NCBI RefSeq assembly: GCF_902141855.1
Contig: NZ_CABFVH010000045.1
Location: 1 to 46,490 of the forward strand
Length of the DNA: 46,490 nt
DNA from: Methylobacterium dankookense
Lineage (GTDB): Bacteria > Pseudomonadota > Alphaproteobacteria > Rhizobiales > Beijerinckiaceae
Direction of reading: 5' to 3'
Positions within the stretch are counted from its first letter, which is position 1; the number at the start of each line of letters is the position of its first letter. Below the pieces are notes generated by a model, which was not told the DNA's origin, did not search any database, and saw only the letters and a program-made list of their open reading frames with translations. This document shows, in pieces, positions 16,222 through 24,203 of this stretch. Made by a program: the position numbers and the translations under genes.

Positions 16222-16718
16222 GCCCCGCTCGCCGCGGGCCGGCGACACATGAAGGCCTGCCTGCGGCACTCGGCGACCAGAACCTCGTCCTGCCGGTAGG
16301 CTCGGTGGATGAAGTCGACGATCCCCGCATCGGGGCGGGAGCGCGAGAGGCGCTTGGCCGCCACCTCGGTCGTCGCGTGGACGGTGTCGCCCTCGAAGAG
16401 CGGGGCCGGGAAGCGCACCTCGCTCATGCCGAGATTGCCGATCGTCGTGCCGAGCGTCAGGTCGTTGACCGAGATGCCGATCATCAGCCCGAGCGTGAAC
16501 AGCGAGTTCATCAGCGGCCGGCCCCACTCGGTTTCGGTCGCGCAGAAATGCGCGTCGATGTGGAGAGGCTGGGGATTGAGGGTCAGGCTCGAGAACAGGA
16601 CGTTGTCCATCTGCGTCACCGTGCGGGTGAGGCGGTGGGAGACGACCACGCCGATCTCGAAATCCTCGTAGTAGAGGCCGCCTCGCGGATGGGACGTGTG
16701 GGAGACGGTCGGGCTCAT
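16218..16718 (-). CDS. MaoC-like hot-dog hydratase, likely methylglutaconyl-CoA/itaconyl-CoA hydratase
   Basis: A 166-residue hot-dog-fold protein of the MaoC/R-hydratase group. The start GGLYYEDFEIGVVVSHRLTR and the catalytic-type stretch SLTLNPQPLHIDAHFC fit the family, as do FTLGLMIGISVNDLTLGTTI and GDTVHATTEV. The ATG overlaps the stop codon of the carboxylase alpha gene, and its own stop overlaps the start of the CitE gene. This coupling places it between methylcrotonyl-CoA carboxylase and the lyase, exactly where 3-methylglutaconyl-CoA must be hydrated. It would then replace the usual crotonase-type LiuC. Rv2499c holds the same place in Mycobacterium tuberculosis. Function is inferred from context and family. 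Confidence 0.82.
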   Translation of the reverse strand: MSPTVSHTSHPRGGLYYEDFEIGVVVSHRLTRTVTQMDNVLFSSLTLNPQPLHIDAHFCATETEWGRPLMNSLFTLGLMIGISVNDLTLGTTIGNLGMSEVRFPAPLFEGDTVHATTEVAAKRLSRSRPDAGIVDFIHRAYRQDEVLVAECRRQAFMCRRPAASGA

Positions 16719-18685
16719 CCGGCTTCCTCTCGCGTCAGGGTGAAGAGGCTGGCGCCCTCGGCTACCTGCAGGCCGGGCTCGGCCGCCACCGCGACGACCG
16801 AGCCGGCGACGGGGGCGGTGAGCGTGTGCTCCATCTTCATCGCCTCGATGATGCCGAGGCGCTGGCCGCGCGTGACACGGTCGCCGGGGGCGACGAAGAC
16901 GTCAACGATCCGGCCGTGCATCGGTGCGGTGATATCGCCCGCATGGTCCGCATGCGCGGACGCGCTCTCGGCCGGATCCGGCGCTTCGAGGCTGACCTGA
17001 CGCCCCTCGTGAAGGACGAGGATGCCGCCCCCGGCAGGCACGATCTCGATCGTCCGGTCGGCCGCCCGGGTCGGACAGGCCTTCCCCCGGTACAGGACCC
17101 GTGGCGGGCTGCTCGTGCCGGCCTCAGGCCAGATCAGTGTGACCGCGTCGTGCCGGCCGTCGATCCGGAGCGGCCAGGATTGCCGCCGCGGCGCGCCGAG
17201 CTGAAAGCCGTCGGCGACATCCCAGGGTGAGGCCGTGCCGCCCGCCGGTTGTGCCTGGTCGAGCCCGAGCATCGCCAGCACCCCGAGACCGATGCAGGCC
17301 GGATCGATGTCCGGCTCGCTCACGAGAGTGTCGCGCTCGCGCTCGATCGCATCGGTGTCGTAGCGGCCGGCCCGGAAGGTCTCGGAGGCGGTCAGGCGTC
17401 GCAGGAAGGCGAGGTTCGTCCGCGGCCCGGCCACGAATGTCGCGTCGAGCGCCCGACGCAGGCGCGTCACCGCCTCGGCGCGGGTCGGCCCGTGCGCGAC
17501 GAGCTTGGCGATCATGGGATCGTAGCAGGGACCGACGACGTCGCCGGCCCGCACGCCCGTATCGACGCGCACGTCCTGGGGCAACCGCAGCGCGTAGAGG
17601 CGGCCTGTGGATGGCAGGAAGCCCGCCGCCGGATCCTCGGCATAGAGCCGCGCCTCGATCGCGTGCCCGTCGATCCGCAGGTCGTCCTGGCTCATGGGAA
17701 GCGGCTGTCCGGCCGCGACCAGGAACTGCCACGCGACGAGGTCGAGGCCGGTGATCGCCTCGGTGATCGGATGCTCCACCTGGAGACGGGTGTTCATCTC
17801 CATGAACCAGAAATTCTCGGGCGCGAGCGCCCGATCCCCGGCGGCGATGAACTCGACCGTCCCGGCGCCGACATAGCTGCACGCCCGGGCCACCTCGATC
17901 GCAGCCCGGCCCATTGCGGCGCGCACCGTCGGATTCATACCCGGTGCCGGCGCCTCCTCGAGGACCTTCTGGTGGCGGCGCTGCAGGGAACAGTCGCGCT
18001 CGAACAGGTGGACCGCCCCGCCTTGCGCGTCGCAGAAGACCTGAACCTCGATATGGCGCGGGTTCGGCACGTACCGCTCGATCAGGACCTGCGGGTTGCC
18101 GAAGGCGCTCGCGGCCTCGCGCCGTGCGCTTTCGAGTGCTTCCGTGAACGCCGCCGGCGCATCGACGCGCCGGATCCCCTTCCCGCCCCCGCCGGCCACC
18201 GCCTTGATCAGCAGCGGATAGCCGACGGTTTCAGCCGCGGCGCGCAGGTGATCGCTCCCTTGGTCCTCGCCCTGATAGCCAGGGATGACGGGCACGCCGG
18301 CTGCCGCCACGAGCGCCTTGGCGCGGTGCTTGAGGCCCATGGCCTGAATCGCGGCAGCGGGCGGCCCGACGAAGACGATTCCGGCCTGCGCGCAAGCCTC
18401 GGCGAGGCCCGGATGCTCGGACAGGAAGCCGTATCCCGGATGGAGGCAATCGACCCCGGCCCGCGCTGCGGCCTCGACGATGCGGTCGATCCGCAAGTAG
18501 GACTCGGCGGCCGGCGCCGGCCCGATCGGGTAGGCCTCGTCGGCGAGCGCCACGTGCAGCGCGGTGCGGTCGGCCTCCGAATAAACCGCGACCGTGCGCA
18601 TCCCGAGGCGCCGCGCCGTGCGCATGATCCGGCAGGCGATCTCGCCGCGATTGGCGACGAGGACGGAATCGAGGCGCCGGATCAT
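16715..18685 (-). CDS. liuD: Methylcrotonyl-CoA carboxylase biotin-containing alpha subunit
   Basis: A 656-residue biotin-dependent carboxylase subunit. The biotin carboxylase part begins VLVANRGEIACRIMRTARRL and contains HPGYGFLSEHPGLAEACAQA, the ATP-grasp glycine loop KAVAGGGGKGIRRV, and MEMNTRLQVEHPITEAITGL. The C-terminal biotinyl domain carries EAMKMEHTL, with biotinylated Lys at about 617. The start at 18685 has GGAGG about 9 bases upstream; longer open frame upstream is a shadow of the beta gene. It works with the beta subunit to carboxylate 3-methylcrotonyl-CoA. Propionyl- or geranyl-CoA carboxylase is the main alternative, made less likely by isovaleryl-CoA dehydrogenase in the same operon. 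Confidence 0.92.
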   Translation of the reverse strand: MIRRLDSVLVANRGEIACRIMRTARRLGMRTVAVYSEADRTALHVALADEAYPIGPAPAAESYLRIDRIVEAAARAGVDCLHPGYGFLSEHPGLAEACAQAGIVFVGPPAAAIQAMGLKHRAKALVAAAGVPVIPGYQGEDQGSDHLRAAAETVGYPLLIKAVAGGGGKGIRRVDAPAAFTEALESARREAASAFGNPQVLIERYVPNPRHIEVQVFCDAQGGAVHLFERDCSLQRRHQKVLEEAPAPGMNPTVRAAMGRAAIEVARACSYVGAGTVEFIAAGDRALAPENFWFMEMNTRLQVEHPITEAITGLDLVAWQFLVAAGQPLPMSQDDLRIDGHAIEARLYAEDPAAGFLPSTGRLYALRLPQDVRVDTGVRAGDVVGPCYDPMIAKLVAHGPTRAEAVTRLRRALDATFVAGPRTNLAFLRRLTASETFRAGRYDTDAIERERDTLVSEPDIDPACIGLGVLAMLGLDQAQPAGGTASPWDVADGFQLGAPRRQSWPLRIDGRHDAVTLIWPEAGTSSPPRVLYRGKACPTRAADRTIEIVPAGGGILVLHEGRQVSLEAPDPAESASAHADHAGDITAPMHGRIVDVFVAPGDRVTRGQRLGIIEAMKMEHTLTAPVAGSVVAVAAEPGLQVAEGASLFTLTREEAG

Positions 18686-18696
18686 CGATGGGCCTC

Positions 18697-20304
18697 CTAC
18701 ATCCGGAACACGCCGAAGCGCGTCTCGCCGATCGGTGCGTTGAGGCAGGCCGACAAGGCCAGCCCAAGCACCCGCCGGGTCTCCTCGGGCAGGATGAGGC
18801 CGTCGTCCCAGAGCCGGGCCGTCGCGTAGTAGGGTGAGCCTTCCCCCTCGAACGCCGCGCGGATCGGCTGCCTGAACGCCTCCTCGTCCGCAGCATCCCA
18901 CGTGTCGCCGGAGGCCTCGATATTGTCCCGCCGCACCGTGGCGAGCACGCTCGCTGCCTGCTCCGCCCCCATCACCGAGATGCGTGCGTTCGGCCAGGAG
19001 AAGAGGAAGCGGGGCGCGTAGGCGCGTCCGCACATGCCGTAATTGCCGGCGCCGTAGGACCCGCCGACGAGGAGCGTCAGCTTCGGAACCGCGGCATTCG
19101 CCACCGCCGTGACGAGCTTCGCGCCGTTGCGCGCGATCCCGCCGGCCTCGGCCTCTCGCCCAACCATGAAGCCGACGATGTTCTGCAGGAAGATCAAGGG
19201 AATGCGCCGCTGGCAGCACAGCTCGATGAAATGCGCACCCTTCAGCGCGCTCTCCGAGTAGAGGATTCCGTTATTGGCCAGGATCCCCACCGGCATGCCC
19301 CAGAGGCGCGCGAAGCCGCAGACGAGCGTGGTGCCGTAGAGCCGCTTGAACTCGTCGAATTCCGACCCGTCGACGATCCGGGCGATCAACTCCCGCGCAT
19401 CGTACTGCTTGCGCAGGTCGACCGGCACGATCGCGTCGAGATCGCCTGGATCGAGGCGAGGCTCGACGGGCGCCAGGATGTCGAGGTCCGGCTGCTTGCG
19501 CGTGTTCAGGGTGCCGACGATGCGGCGCAGGATGGCGAGCGCGTGCGCGTCGTCGGCGGCCTCGTGGTCGGCGACCCCGGAATGCCGGGTATGGATCTCC
19601 GCGCCGCCGAGGTCTTCGGCCGTCACGATCTCGCCGGTCGCCGCCTTCACGAGCGGAGGGCCGCCGAGGAAAATCGTGCCCTGGCCGCGCACGATCACGC
19701 TCTCGTCCGACATGGCCGGCACGTAGGCGCCCCCGGCCGTGCACGAGCCCATCACGCAGCTGATCTGGGGAATGCCGGCCGCCGAGAGCCGGGCTTGGTT
19801 GTAGAAGATGCGGCCGAAGTGGTCGCGGTCAGGAAAGACCTCGGCCTGCTGGGGCAGGTTCGCTCCGCCCGAATCGACGAGATAGAGGCAGGGCAGGCGG
19901 TTCTCGCCCGCGATCTCCTGCGCCCGCAGGTGCTTCTTGACCGTCAACGGGAAATAGGTGCCGCCCTTGATGGTTGCGTCGTTGCAGACGACCATGACCT
20001 CGCGGCCGCGGACCCGACCGATCCCGGCAATCATCCCGGCCGCGTGGATGTCGCCACCATAGAGGTCGTAGGCGGCGAGAGCCCCGATCTCCAGGAAGGG
20101 CGAGCCCGGATCGAGCAGCTGGACCACCCGATCGCGCGGCAGCAATTTACCCCGCTCAAGGTGCCGGGCGCGGGCCTTCTCGGAGCCGCCCGCGGCCGCA
20201 GCCGCGCGTCGAGCCCTCAGCGTGTCGCGCAGCGCGGCCCAGGCCGCACGGTTCTCGGTGGCTGCCTCGGAGAAGAGATCGGCGCTCGTGCGCAGGACCG
20301 CCAT
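18697..20304 (-). CDS. liuB: Methylcrotonyl-CoA carboxylase beta (carboxyltransferase) subunit
   Basis: A 535-residue carboxyltransferase of the crotonase-like double domain type. Landmarks are KLLPRDRVVQLLDPGSPFLE, NDATIKGGTYFPLTVKKHLR, CLYLVDSGGANLPQQAEVFP, GSCTAGGAYVPAMSDESVIV and FLGGPPLVKAATGE. The C-terminal half has ILANNGILYSESALKGAHFI, QNIVGFMVGREAEAGGIARN and GAGNYGMCGRAYAPRFLFSW. These features are typical of methylcrotonyl-CoA carboxylase beta. It starts 8 bases after the isovaleryl-CoA dehydrogenase stop, and the alpha gene follows 11 bases after its own stop. The order dehydrogenase-beta-alpha matches the reaction order of leucine breakdown. Confidence 0.94.
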   Translation of the reverse strand: MAVLRTSADLFSEAATENRAAWAALRDTLRARRAAAAAGGSEKARARHLERGKLLPRDRVVQLLDPGSPFLEIGALAAYDLYGGDIHAAGMIAGIGRVRGREVMVVCNDATIKGGTYFPLTVKKHLRAQEIAGENRLPCLYLVDSGGANLPQQAEVFPDRDHFGRIFYNQARLSAAGIPQISCVMGSCTAGGAYVPAMSDESVIVRGQGTIFLGGPPLVKAATGEIVTAEDLGGAEIHTRHSGVADHEAADDAHALAILRRIVGTLNTRKQPDLDILAPVEPRLDPGDLDAIVPVDLRKQYDARELIARIVDGSEFDEFKRLYGTTLVCGFARLWGMPVGILANNGILYSESALKGAHFIELCCQRRIPLIFLQNIVGFMVGREAEAGGIARNGAKLVTAVANAAVPKLTLLVGGSYGAGNYGMCGRAYAPRFLFSWPNARISVMGAEQAASVLATVRRDNIEASGDTWDAADEEAFRQPIRAAFEGEGSPYYATARLWDDGLILPEETRRVLGLALSACLNAPIGETRFGVFRM

Positions 20305-20312
20305 GGGCCGCC

Positions 20313-21488
20313 TCAGCCCGAGGCCCGGGCGAACACCTCGCGTCCGATCAGCATGCGCCGGATCTCGCTCGTGCCCGCTCCGATCTCGTAGAGCTTGGCG
20401 TCGCGCAGAAGGCGACCGGACGGGTAGTCGTTGGTGTAGCCGTTACCGCCCAGGAGCTGGATGGCGTCGAGCGCGCCACGCGTGGCCTGCTCTGCCGCGA
20501 ACAGGATCGCGCCTGCGGCATCCTCGCGGGTGGTCTTTCCGGCGTCGCACGCCCGAGCCACCGCATAGACGTAGGCGCGCGCGGCATTGCCCGTCACGTA
20601 GAGATCGGCGAGCTTGGCCTGGACGAGCTGGAATGCGCCGATCGACTGGCCGAACTGCTGTCGCTCGCGCACATAGGGTGTCACCACGTCGAGGCAGGCC
20701 TGCAGGATGCCGAGCGGGCCGGCCGCCAGGACGACGCGCTCGTAATCCAGGCCCGACATCAGGACGCCGACGCCGCCGCCCACCGCGCCGAGGACGTTCT
20801 CCTCAGGAACCCAGCAATCCGCGAAGATCAGCTCGCAGGTGTCCGATCCCCGCATGCCGAGCTTGTCGAGCTTCGGTCCCGTCGAGAAGCCGGGAAAGCC
20901 CTTTTCGACCAGGAACGCCGTTATCCCGCGCGGGCCGGCCTGCGGATCGGTCTTCGCGTAGACGACGACGACGTCTGCGACGGGTCCGTTCGTGATCCAC
21001 ATCTTGGAGCCGTTGAGCCTGAATCGATCGCCGTGCTTCTCGGCCCGCATGCGCATGCTCACGACATCCGATCCGGCCTCGTGCTCGGACATGGCGAGCG
21101 CCCCGACGTGATCTCCGGAGATCAGCGGCGGCAGGTATCGGTGCTTCTGTGCGGGGGTGCCGTTGCGGCGAATCTGGTTGATGCACAGGTTCGCGTGTGC
21201 ACCATACGAAAGACCGACCGCGCCAGAGGCACGCGAGACTTCCTCCATCGCGACACAATGCTCGAGATAGCCGAGACCAAGCCCTCCGAACTCTTCCTCC
21301 ACGGTCATTCCATGGAGACCGAGTGCGCCCATTTCGGGCCATAGGTCCCTTGGGAAGGCGTTGCTACGATCGATCTGGTCCGCACGGGGCGCTATCCGGC
21401 TGCTCGCGAATGCCCGCGCACTGCTCCGAACGGCATCGGCAGCTTCGCCGAGGCCGAAATCGAATTCGCGCACGACGTTCGGGAACAT
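20313..21488 (-). CDS. liuA: Isovaleryl-CoA dehydrogenase
   Basis: A 391-residue FAD-dependent acyl-CoA dehydrogenase. The catalytic base sits in GLDYERVVLAAGPLG (Glu about 250), the position used by isovaleryl-CoA dehydrogenase and not the C-terminal position used by most relatives. Other landmarks are GLSYGAHANLCINQI, ALAMSEHEAGSDVVSM, LNGSKMWITNGPVADVVVVY and, near the end, QLLGGNGYTNDYPSGRLLRD and YEIGAGTSEIRRMLIGR. ATG 21488 is preferred because GAGGA lies 8 bases upstream; a TTG at 21503 is the alternative. It leads the leucine operon and converts isovaleryl-CoA, the product of the BCKDH complex, to 3-methylcrotonyl-CoA. Confidence 0.95.
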   Translation of the reverse strand: MFPNVVREFDFGLGEAADAVRSSARAFASSRIAPRADQIDRSNAFPRDLWPEMGALGLHGMTVEEEFGGLGLGYLEHCVAMEEVSRASGAVGLSYGAHANLCINQIRRNGTPAQKHRYLPPLISGDHVGALAMSEHEAGSDVVSMRMRAEKHGDRFRLNGSKMWITNGPVADVVVVYAKTDPQAGPRGITAFLVEKGFPGFSTGPKLDKLGMRGSDTCELIFADCWVPEENVLGAVGGGVGVLMSGLDYERVVLAAGPLGILQACLDVVTPYVRERQQFGQSIGAFQLVQAKLADLYVTGNAARAYVYAVARACDAGKTTREDAAGAILFAAEQATRGALDAIQLLGGNGYTNDYPSGRLLRDAKLYEIGAGTSEIRRMLIGREVFARASG

Positions 21489-21517
21489 CGCAATCGTCCT
21501 CAAGCGGCGCCTTATGC

Positions 21518-21523
21518 ATTATA
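21518..21523 (-). promoter_or_regulatory. Candidate -10 element of the leucine (liu) operon
   Basis: TATAAT is read on the minus strand, 30 bases upstream of the isovaleryl-CoA dehydrogenase start. It lies within a near-palindrome TTATGCATTA. No consensus -35 is found at the right distance. A perfect -10 with a weak -35 is also seen ahead of the bkd operon, which would fit activator control of both. Confidence 0.4.
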
Positions 21524-21651
21524 GCTCTGCTTTTGCCGCTGCAGCCACCGGGCGCAGACAAATCGTGCACGGAAGGGCCGGCGTGTCGTCCCTGCCCGGC
21601 AGCTCCGAGCCTTGCTTCGTCGGCCAGATCCCGAGGCCTCTTAACCTATCA

Positions 21652-21978
21652 CTACCTGGGCACTTTGAGGTCAGATGGCAGCCGGAAGCGGCACCGACAG
21701 TGCGGACATCGCACGGGCGGGATAAGCGTCGCGAACAGCCGGCCGATGATGGCCTGACGCACGGCTGGCAGGCTCGGAGACGGCGAGGGCCCCGGTAGGC
21801 CGGCCACCTTTTCCCCGACCCGTCCGGTCGAGCCCGGCCAAGCGCAGGCGATGCACGCCATCAGCGCGTGCCAGTGGAGGCCGGTCCAGGAGCGGCCCTC
21901 GAAGTGGTCGAGGCCACGTTCCTCCTTGAGCTGCGGGTGGGCCTGCTCGCACACCCAGCGCGCCGTCTCTCGAAACAA
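21652..21978 (-). mobile_element. IS701-type transposase, C-terminal remnant
   Basis: The 108-residue frame matches the C-terminal end of IS701-family DDE transposases: ARWVCEQAHPQLKEERGLDH, then FEGRSWTGLHWHALMACIAC, and a tail PSPSLPAVRQAIIGRLFATL followed by RCPHC. The catalytic core and N-terminal two thirds are missing; similarity stops near 21970, where the low-GC island begins. It is a dead fragment at one edge of the foreign thyA island and may mark the event that brought the island in. Confidence 0.8.
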
Positions 21979-22037
21979 ATCTCGATGCTACACGTATAGC
22001 CTTACAAATATCTCAACATTACAGCCGAGATGTTCTT

Positions 22038-22337
22038 CTAACCTAGCCCTGCGATCTTACCGTTGCAGACTATGAGAGTACCCGATTCTATGGATGTTGA
22101 AAGCCACAGTCGGCCTGCTGGACGATGCCGAGGAGGTGCAGACACCATCTCAAGCGCTTGTTCGTATTCAAAAAATACATCCTTGAATCGATTGAGCGCT
22201 GATTTGTGAAATCCTAGAAGCTTTGCGTAGCGAGTCCGTCTGACCTTCCTCCCTCTTTCAGCGATGATGCATGGGTTCACCCGATCTCGCTCAAGCAGGT
22301 TTCTTAGGTCGCTTTCGGAGGCTGTACGACGCGGCAT
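22038..22337 (-). CDS. Small protein of unknown function coupled to thyA
   Basis: A 99-residue protein starting at ATG 22337, 6 bases after the thyA stop codon, so it is probably co-transcribed. It is not recognised. The first 65 residues are strongly charged (MPRRTASESDLRNLLERDRV, then RGRKVRRTRYAKLLGFHKSA) and may form a helix-turn-helix-like DNA-binding segment around RTRYAKLLGFHKSALNRF. The last third is neutral and without pattern. Base composition is far lower in GC than the chromosome, as for thyA. It could be a regulator or an integrase-associated accessory protein; no function is claimed. Confidence 0.5.
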   Translation of the reverse strand: MPRRTASESDLRNLLERDRVNPCIIAERGRKVRRTRYAKLLGFHKSALNRFKDVFFEYEQALEMVSAPPRHRPAGRLWLSTSIESGTLIVCNGKIAGLG

Positions 22338-22343
22338 ATGACA

Positions 22344-23243
22344 TCAGACCGCTACTTCTGCCCTGATGGCAGGATGTGACGCGTAGTTCTCAAGAACAAA
22401 ATCGTCTATATGGTACTCATCTATGCTACCAGGATGGCGCACAAGCTTCATCTGTGGCGGATGCTGCGGCTCGCGTTCTAGCTGTTGCCGAGCTTGGTCG
22501 AAATGGTTGCGATATAGATGCACATCTCCCCCTACCCATACGAGCTCTCCTGGGCTGAGGCCTGTCTGCTGTGCGATCATCAGCTGGAGCGCGGACGCTC
22601 CTACAAAATTGAACGGAGCTCCCAGCAATAAGTCAGCGGATCGTTGATACAGCAAGCAGTTGAGTCGGTTCTGGGAAGTTACATGATATTGATAAACCAT
22701 ATGACATGGCGGTAGCGCCATGTCACCAATATCAGCTACGTTCCAGCCGTGGAACAACATCCGACGGCTGGTTGGATTGAGCTTCAGTGTTTCGATCAAC
22801 CCGGCGATTTGGTCGTACTGCTTTCCATCCGGTCCAGCCCACCGTCGCCATTGTTTGCCATAGACCGGGCCGAGATCGCCCCATTGCTGAGCGAAAGCAT
22901 CGTCGTTTATTATTCTCTGCTCGAAGTCCTTCTGCGTTACTTGCTCGCCCGTTGCGTTGCGATATCTAGCAAGCGGCCAATCAGTCCATATTGTGACGTT
23001 CGAGCGAAGCAATGTCTGGATATTGGTTTCGCCTGTAAGGAACCAGAGCATTTCCTTGACGGCTGTTTTCCAGTATACTCGTTTTGTGGTTAATACTGGT
23101 ACGTTTCCGTCTGATAGATCGAAACGAAGCATGGATCCGAAGATCGAGCGGGTCCCAACCCCGGTCCGATCGACTCGCTCGTCACCGTGTGTGAGAACAT
23201 AGTCAAGAAGCTCAAGGTACTGGTACTCACCTAGGCGGATCAT
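22344..23243 (-). CDS. thyA: Thymidylate synthase (foreign, low-GC copy)
   Basis: A complete 299-residue ThyA, making dTMP from dUMP with methylene-tetrahydrofolate. The N-terminal phosphate loop is VDRTGVGTRSIFG, Cys180 in ALPPCHMVYQYHV is the nucleophile, and YQRSADLLLGAPFN and GDVHLYRNHFDQARQQL complete the active site. It has the longer insert (about residues 90-125) typical of the phage/Bacillus-type branch. The usual alphaproteobacterial enzyme, about 264 residues, lacks it. GGAGAA lies 8 bases upstream of the start. GC is much lower than around it (27 of 60 bases in 22381-22440). A decayed native thyA lies just upstream at 23587-24106, so this copy most likely supplies the function. 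Confidence 0.95.
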   Translation of the reverse strand: MIRLGEYQYLELLDYVLTHGDERVDRTGVGTRSIFGSMLRFDLSDGNVPVLTTKRVYWKTAVKEMLWFLTGETNIQTLLRSNVTIWTDWPLARYRNATGEQVTQKDFEQRIINDDAFAQQWGDLGPVYGKQWRRWAGPDGKQYDQIAGLIETLKLNPTSRRMLFHGWNVADIGDMALPPCHMVYQYHVTSQNRLNCLLYQRSADLLLGAPFNFVGASALQLMIAQQTGLSPGELVWVGGDVHLYRNHFDQARQQLEREPQHPPQMKLVRHPGSIDEYHIDDFVLENYASHPAIRAEVAV

Positions 23244-23499
23244 CGCGCGCTTCTCCGAAACGAGTTGCCGCAGCTATCGAGGCGAGTCTGGCGGTTTTCT
23301 CGACGATCGTGCCAAGACATACCCCGGTCGGCCTAGGTTGCGGCAGCTCGCTACAGCCTCTTTCTCCCTCATGAAGCAAAGAGTTTTCCGCCCCGTTAAG
23401 CGTCACGATGTCGCACCACCATCGCTTCCGCTGGAGGCCTTGGGACGTGCGGCTCACGGGGATGCCAAGCGGAGAGTGCACCGAAATTCGCTCGATCAT
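23227..23499 (-). CDS. Uncertain small open frame upstream of thyA
   Basis: A 90-residue frame starting at 23499 and overlapping the thyA start by 17 bases. No family is recognised and no ribosome site is seen. It lies in the low-GC island and in the right direction to be the first gene of a thyA operon. A perfect 12-base palindrome CATAGCGCTATG (23504-23515) sits directly upstream. It may be the tail of a broken gene or no gene at all. Confidence 0.25.
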   Translation of the reverse strand: MIERISVHSPLGIPVSRTSQGLQRKRWWCDIVTLNGAENSLLHEGERGCSELPQPRPTGVCLGTIVEKTARLASIAAATRFGEARDDPPR

Positions 23500-23503
23500 C
23501 CAT

Positions 23504-23515
23504 CATAGCGCTATG
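23504..23515. promoter_or_regulatory. 12-base perfect palindrome at the edge of the thyA island
   Basis: CATAGCGCTATG is fully self-complementary. It lies about 70 bases from the truncated end of the native thyA remnant and directly upstream of the island open frames. It could be an operator or a junction sequence. Confidence 0.3.
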
Positions 23516-23586
23516 GGACGTGTGGCTCTGCAAATAGCTCAGCTGGTCGGAGATCCTGGCGCGAAGCCGAGTGCTGTGCCGAAAAA

Positions 23587-24106
23587 TTACGGCATGCCGA
23601 GGAAGGCGTCGGCCGAGCGCTGATAGAGCTGGCAGGAGAGCCGCCCCTCCGCCACGGAGAACGGGAACAGGCAGTGGCACGGCGCGAGCGCCATCCGGTC
23701 GAGATCGGCCGGGTTCCAGGCCGAGACGATGAGGCTGCGGGAATCCGGGTTGCGGCGGATCTCGTCCACGACCCAGGCGATCGGGTCGACGGTGCCGCCG
23801 AGGGCTTCTCCCAGGAGCGCCACTGCTTGCCGTGGACGGCGCCGAGATCGCCGTTCGCGTCGGCCCACTCGTCCCGGATGGTGATGCCATTCTCGCGCCG
23901 CGCCCGCATGTTGGTGTCGCCGGCGAGGAACCAGAGCAGCTCGTGGATGATCGCGCGCAGGTGCAGGCGCTAGGGGGGTGACGAGGGGGGAAGCCTTCGG
24001 CCAGATCGAACCCCATCTGGTGGCCGAACACCGAGAGGGTGCCGGTGCAGTCCTTCGGCGTGCCCTCGTCGAGGATGCAGCGCAGCAGGTCGTGTTAGGC
24101 GTGCAC
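23587..24106 (-). pseudogene. thyA: Native thymidylate synthase, truncated and frameshifted
   Basis: High-GC remains of an alphaproteobacterial thyA. The old start GTG CAC GCC at 24106 is followed by TAA where other ThyA proteins have Tyr (MHAYHDLLR). Recognisable pieces then appear in shifting frames: DLLRCILDEGTPKD, LSVFGHQMGFDLAEGF, RLHLRAIIHELLWFLAGDTN, GAVHGKQWRSWEKP, IAWVVDEIRRNPDSRSLIVS, LAPCHCLFPFSVAEGRLSCQ and LYQRSADAFLGMP. After this Pro the sequence stops matching and a stop codon follows. The last third (from PFNIA onward) is lost. At least one nonsense codon, a C insertion near 23990 and further frameshifts show it is dead. Confidence 0.92.
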
Positions 24107-24203
24107 GGTCCCTCTCTCGCGGCGTGATCATAAGCAGGCTGCCCCCGAACGCACGGGGCCTGGGTGTGGACAGGTCTGGATGAGCGCCTCAGCGATGAGC
24201 GCC

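Noticed and set aside
23528..23560. tRNA-like stretch AATAGCTCAGCTGGTCGGAG near the native thyA remnant
   Set aside because: It resembles a tRNA D arm, but no GGTTCGAATCC-type T arm or acceptor stem pairing follows.
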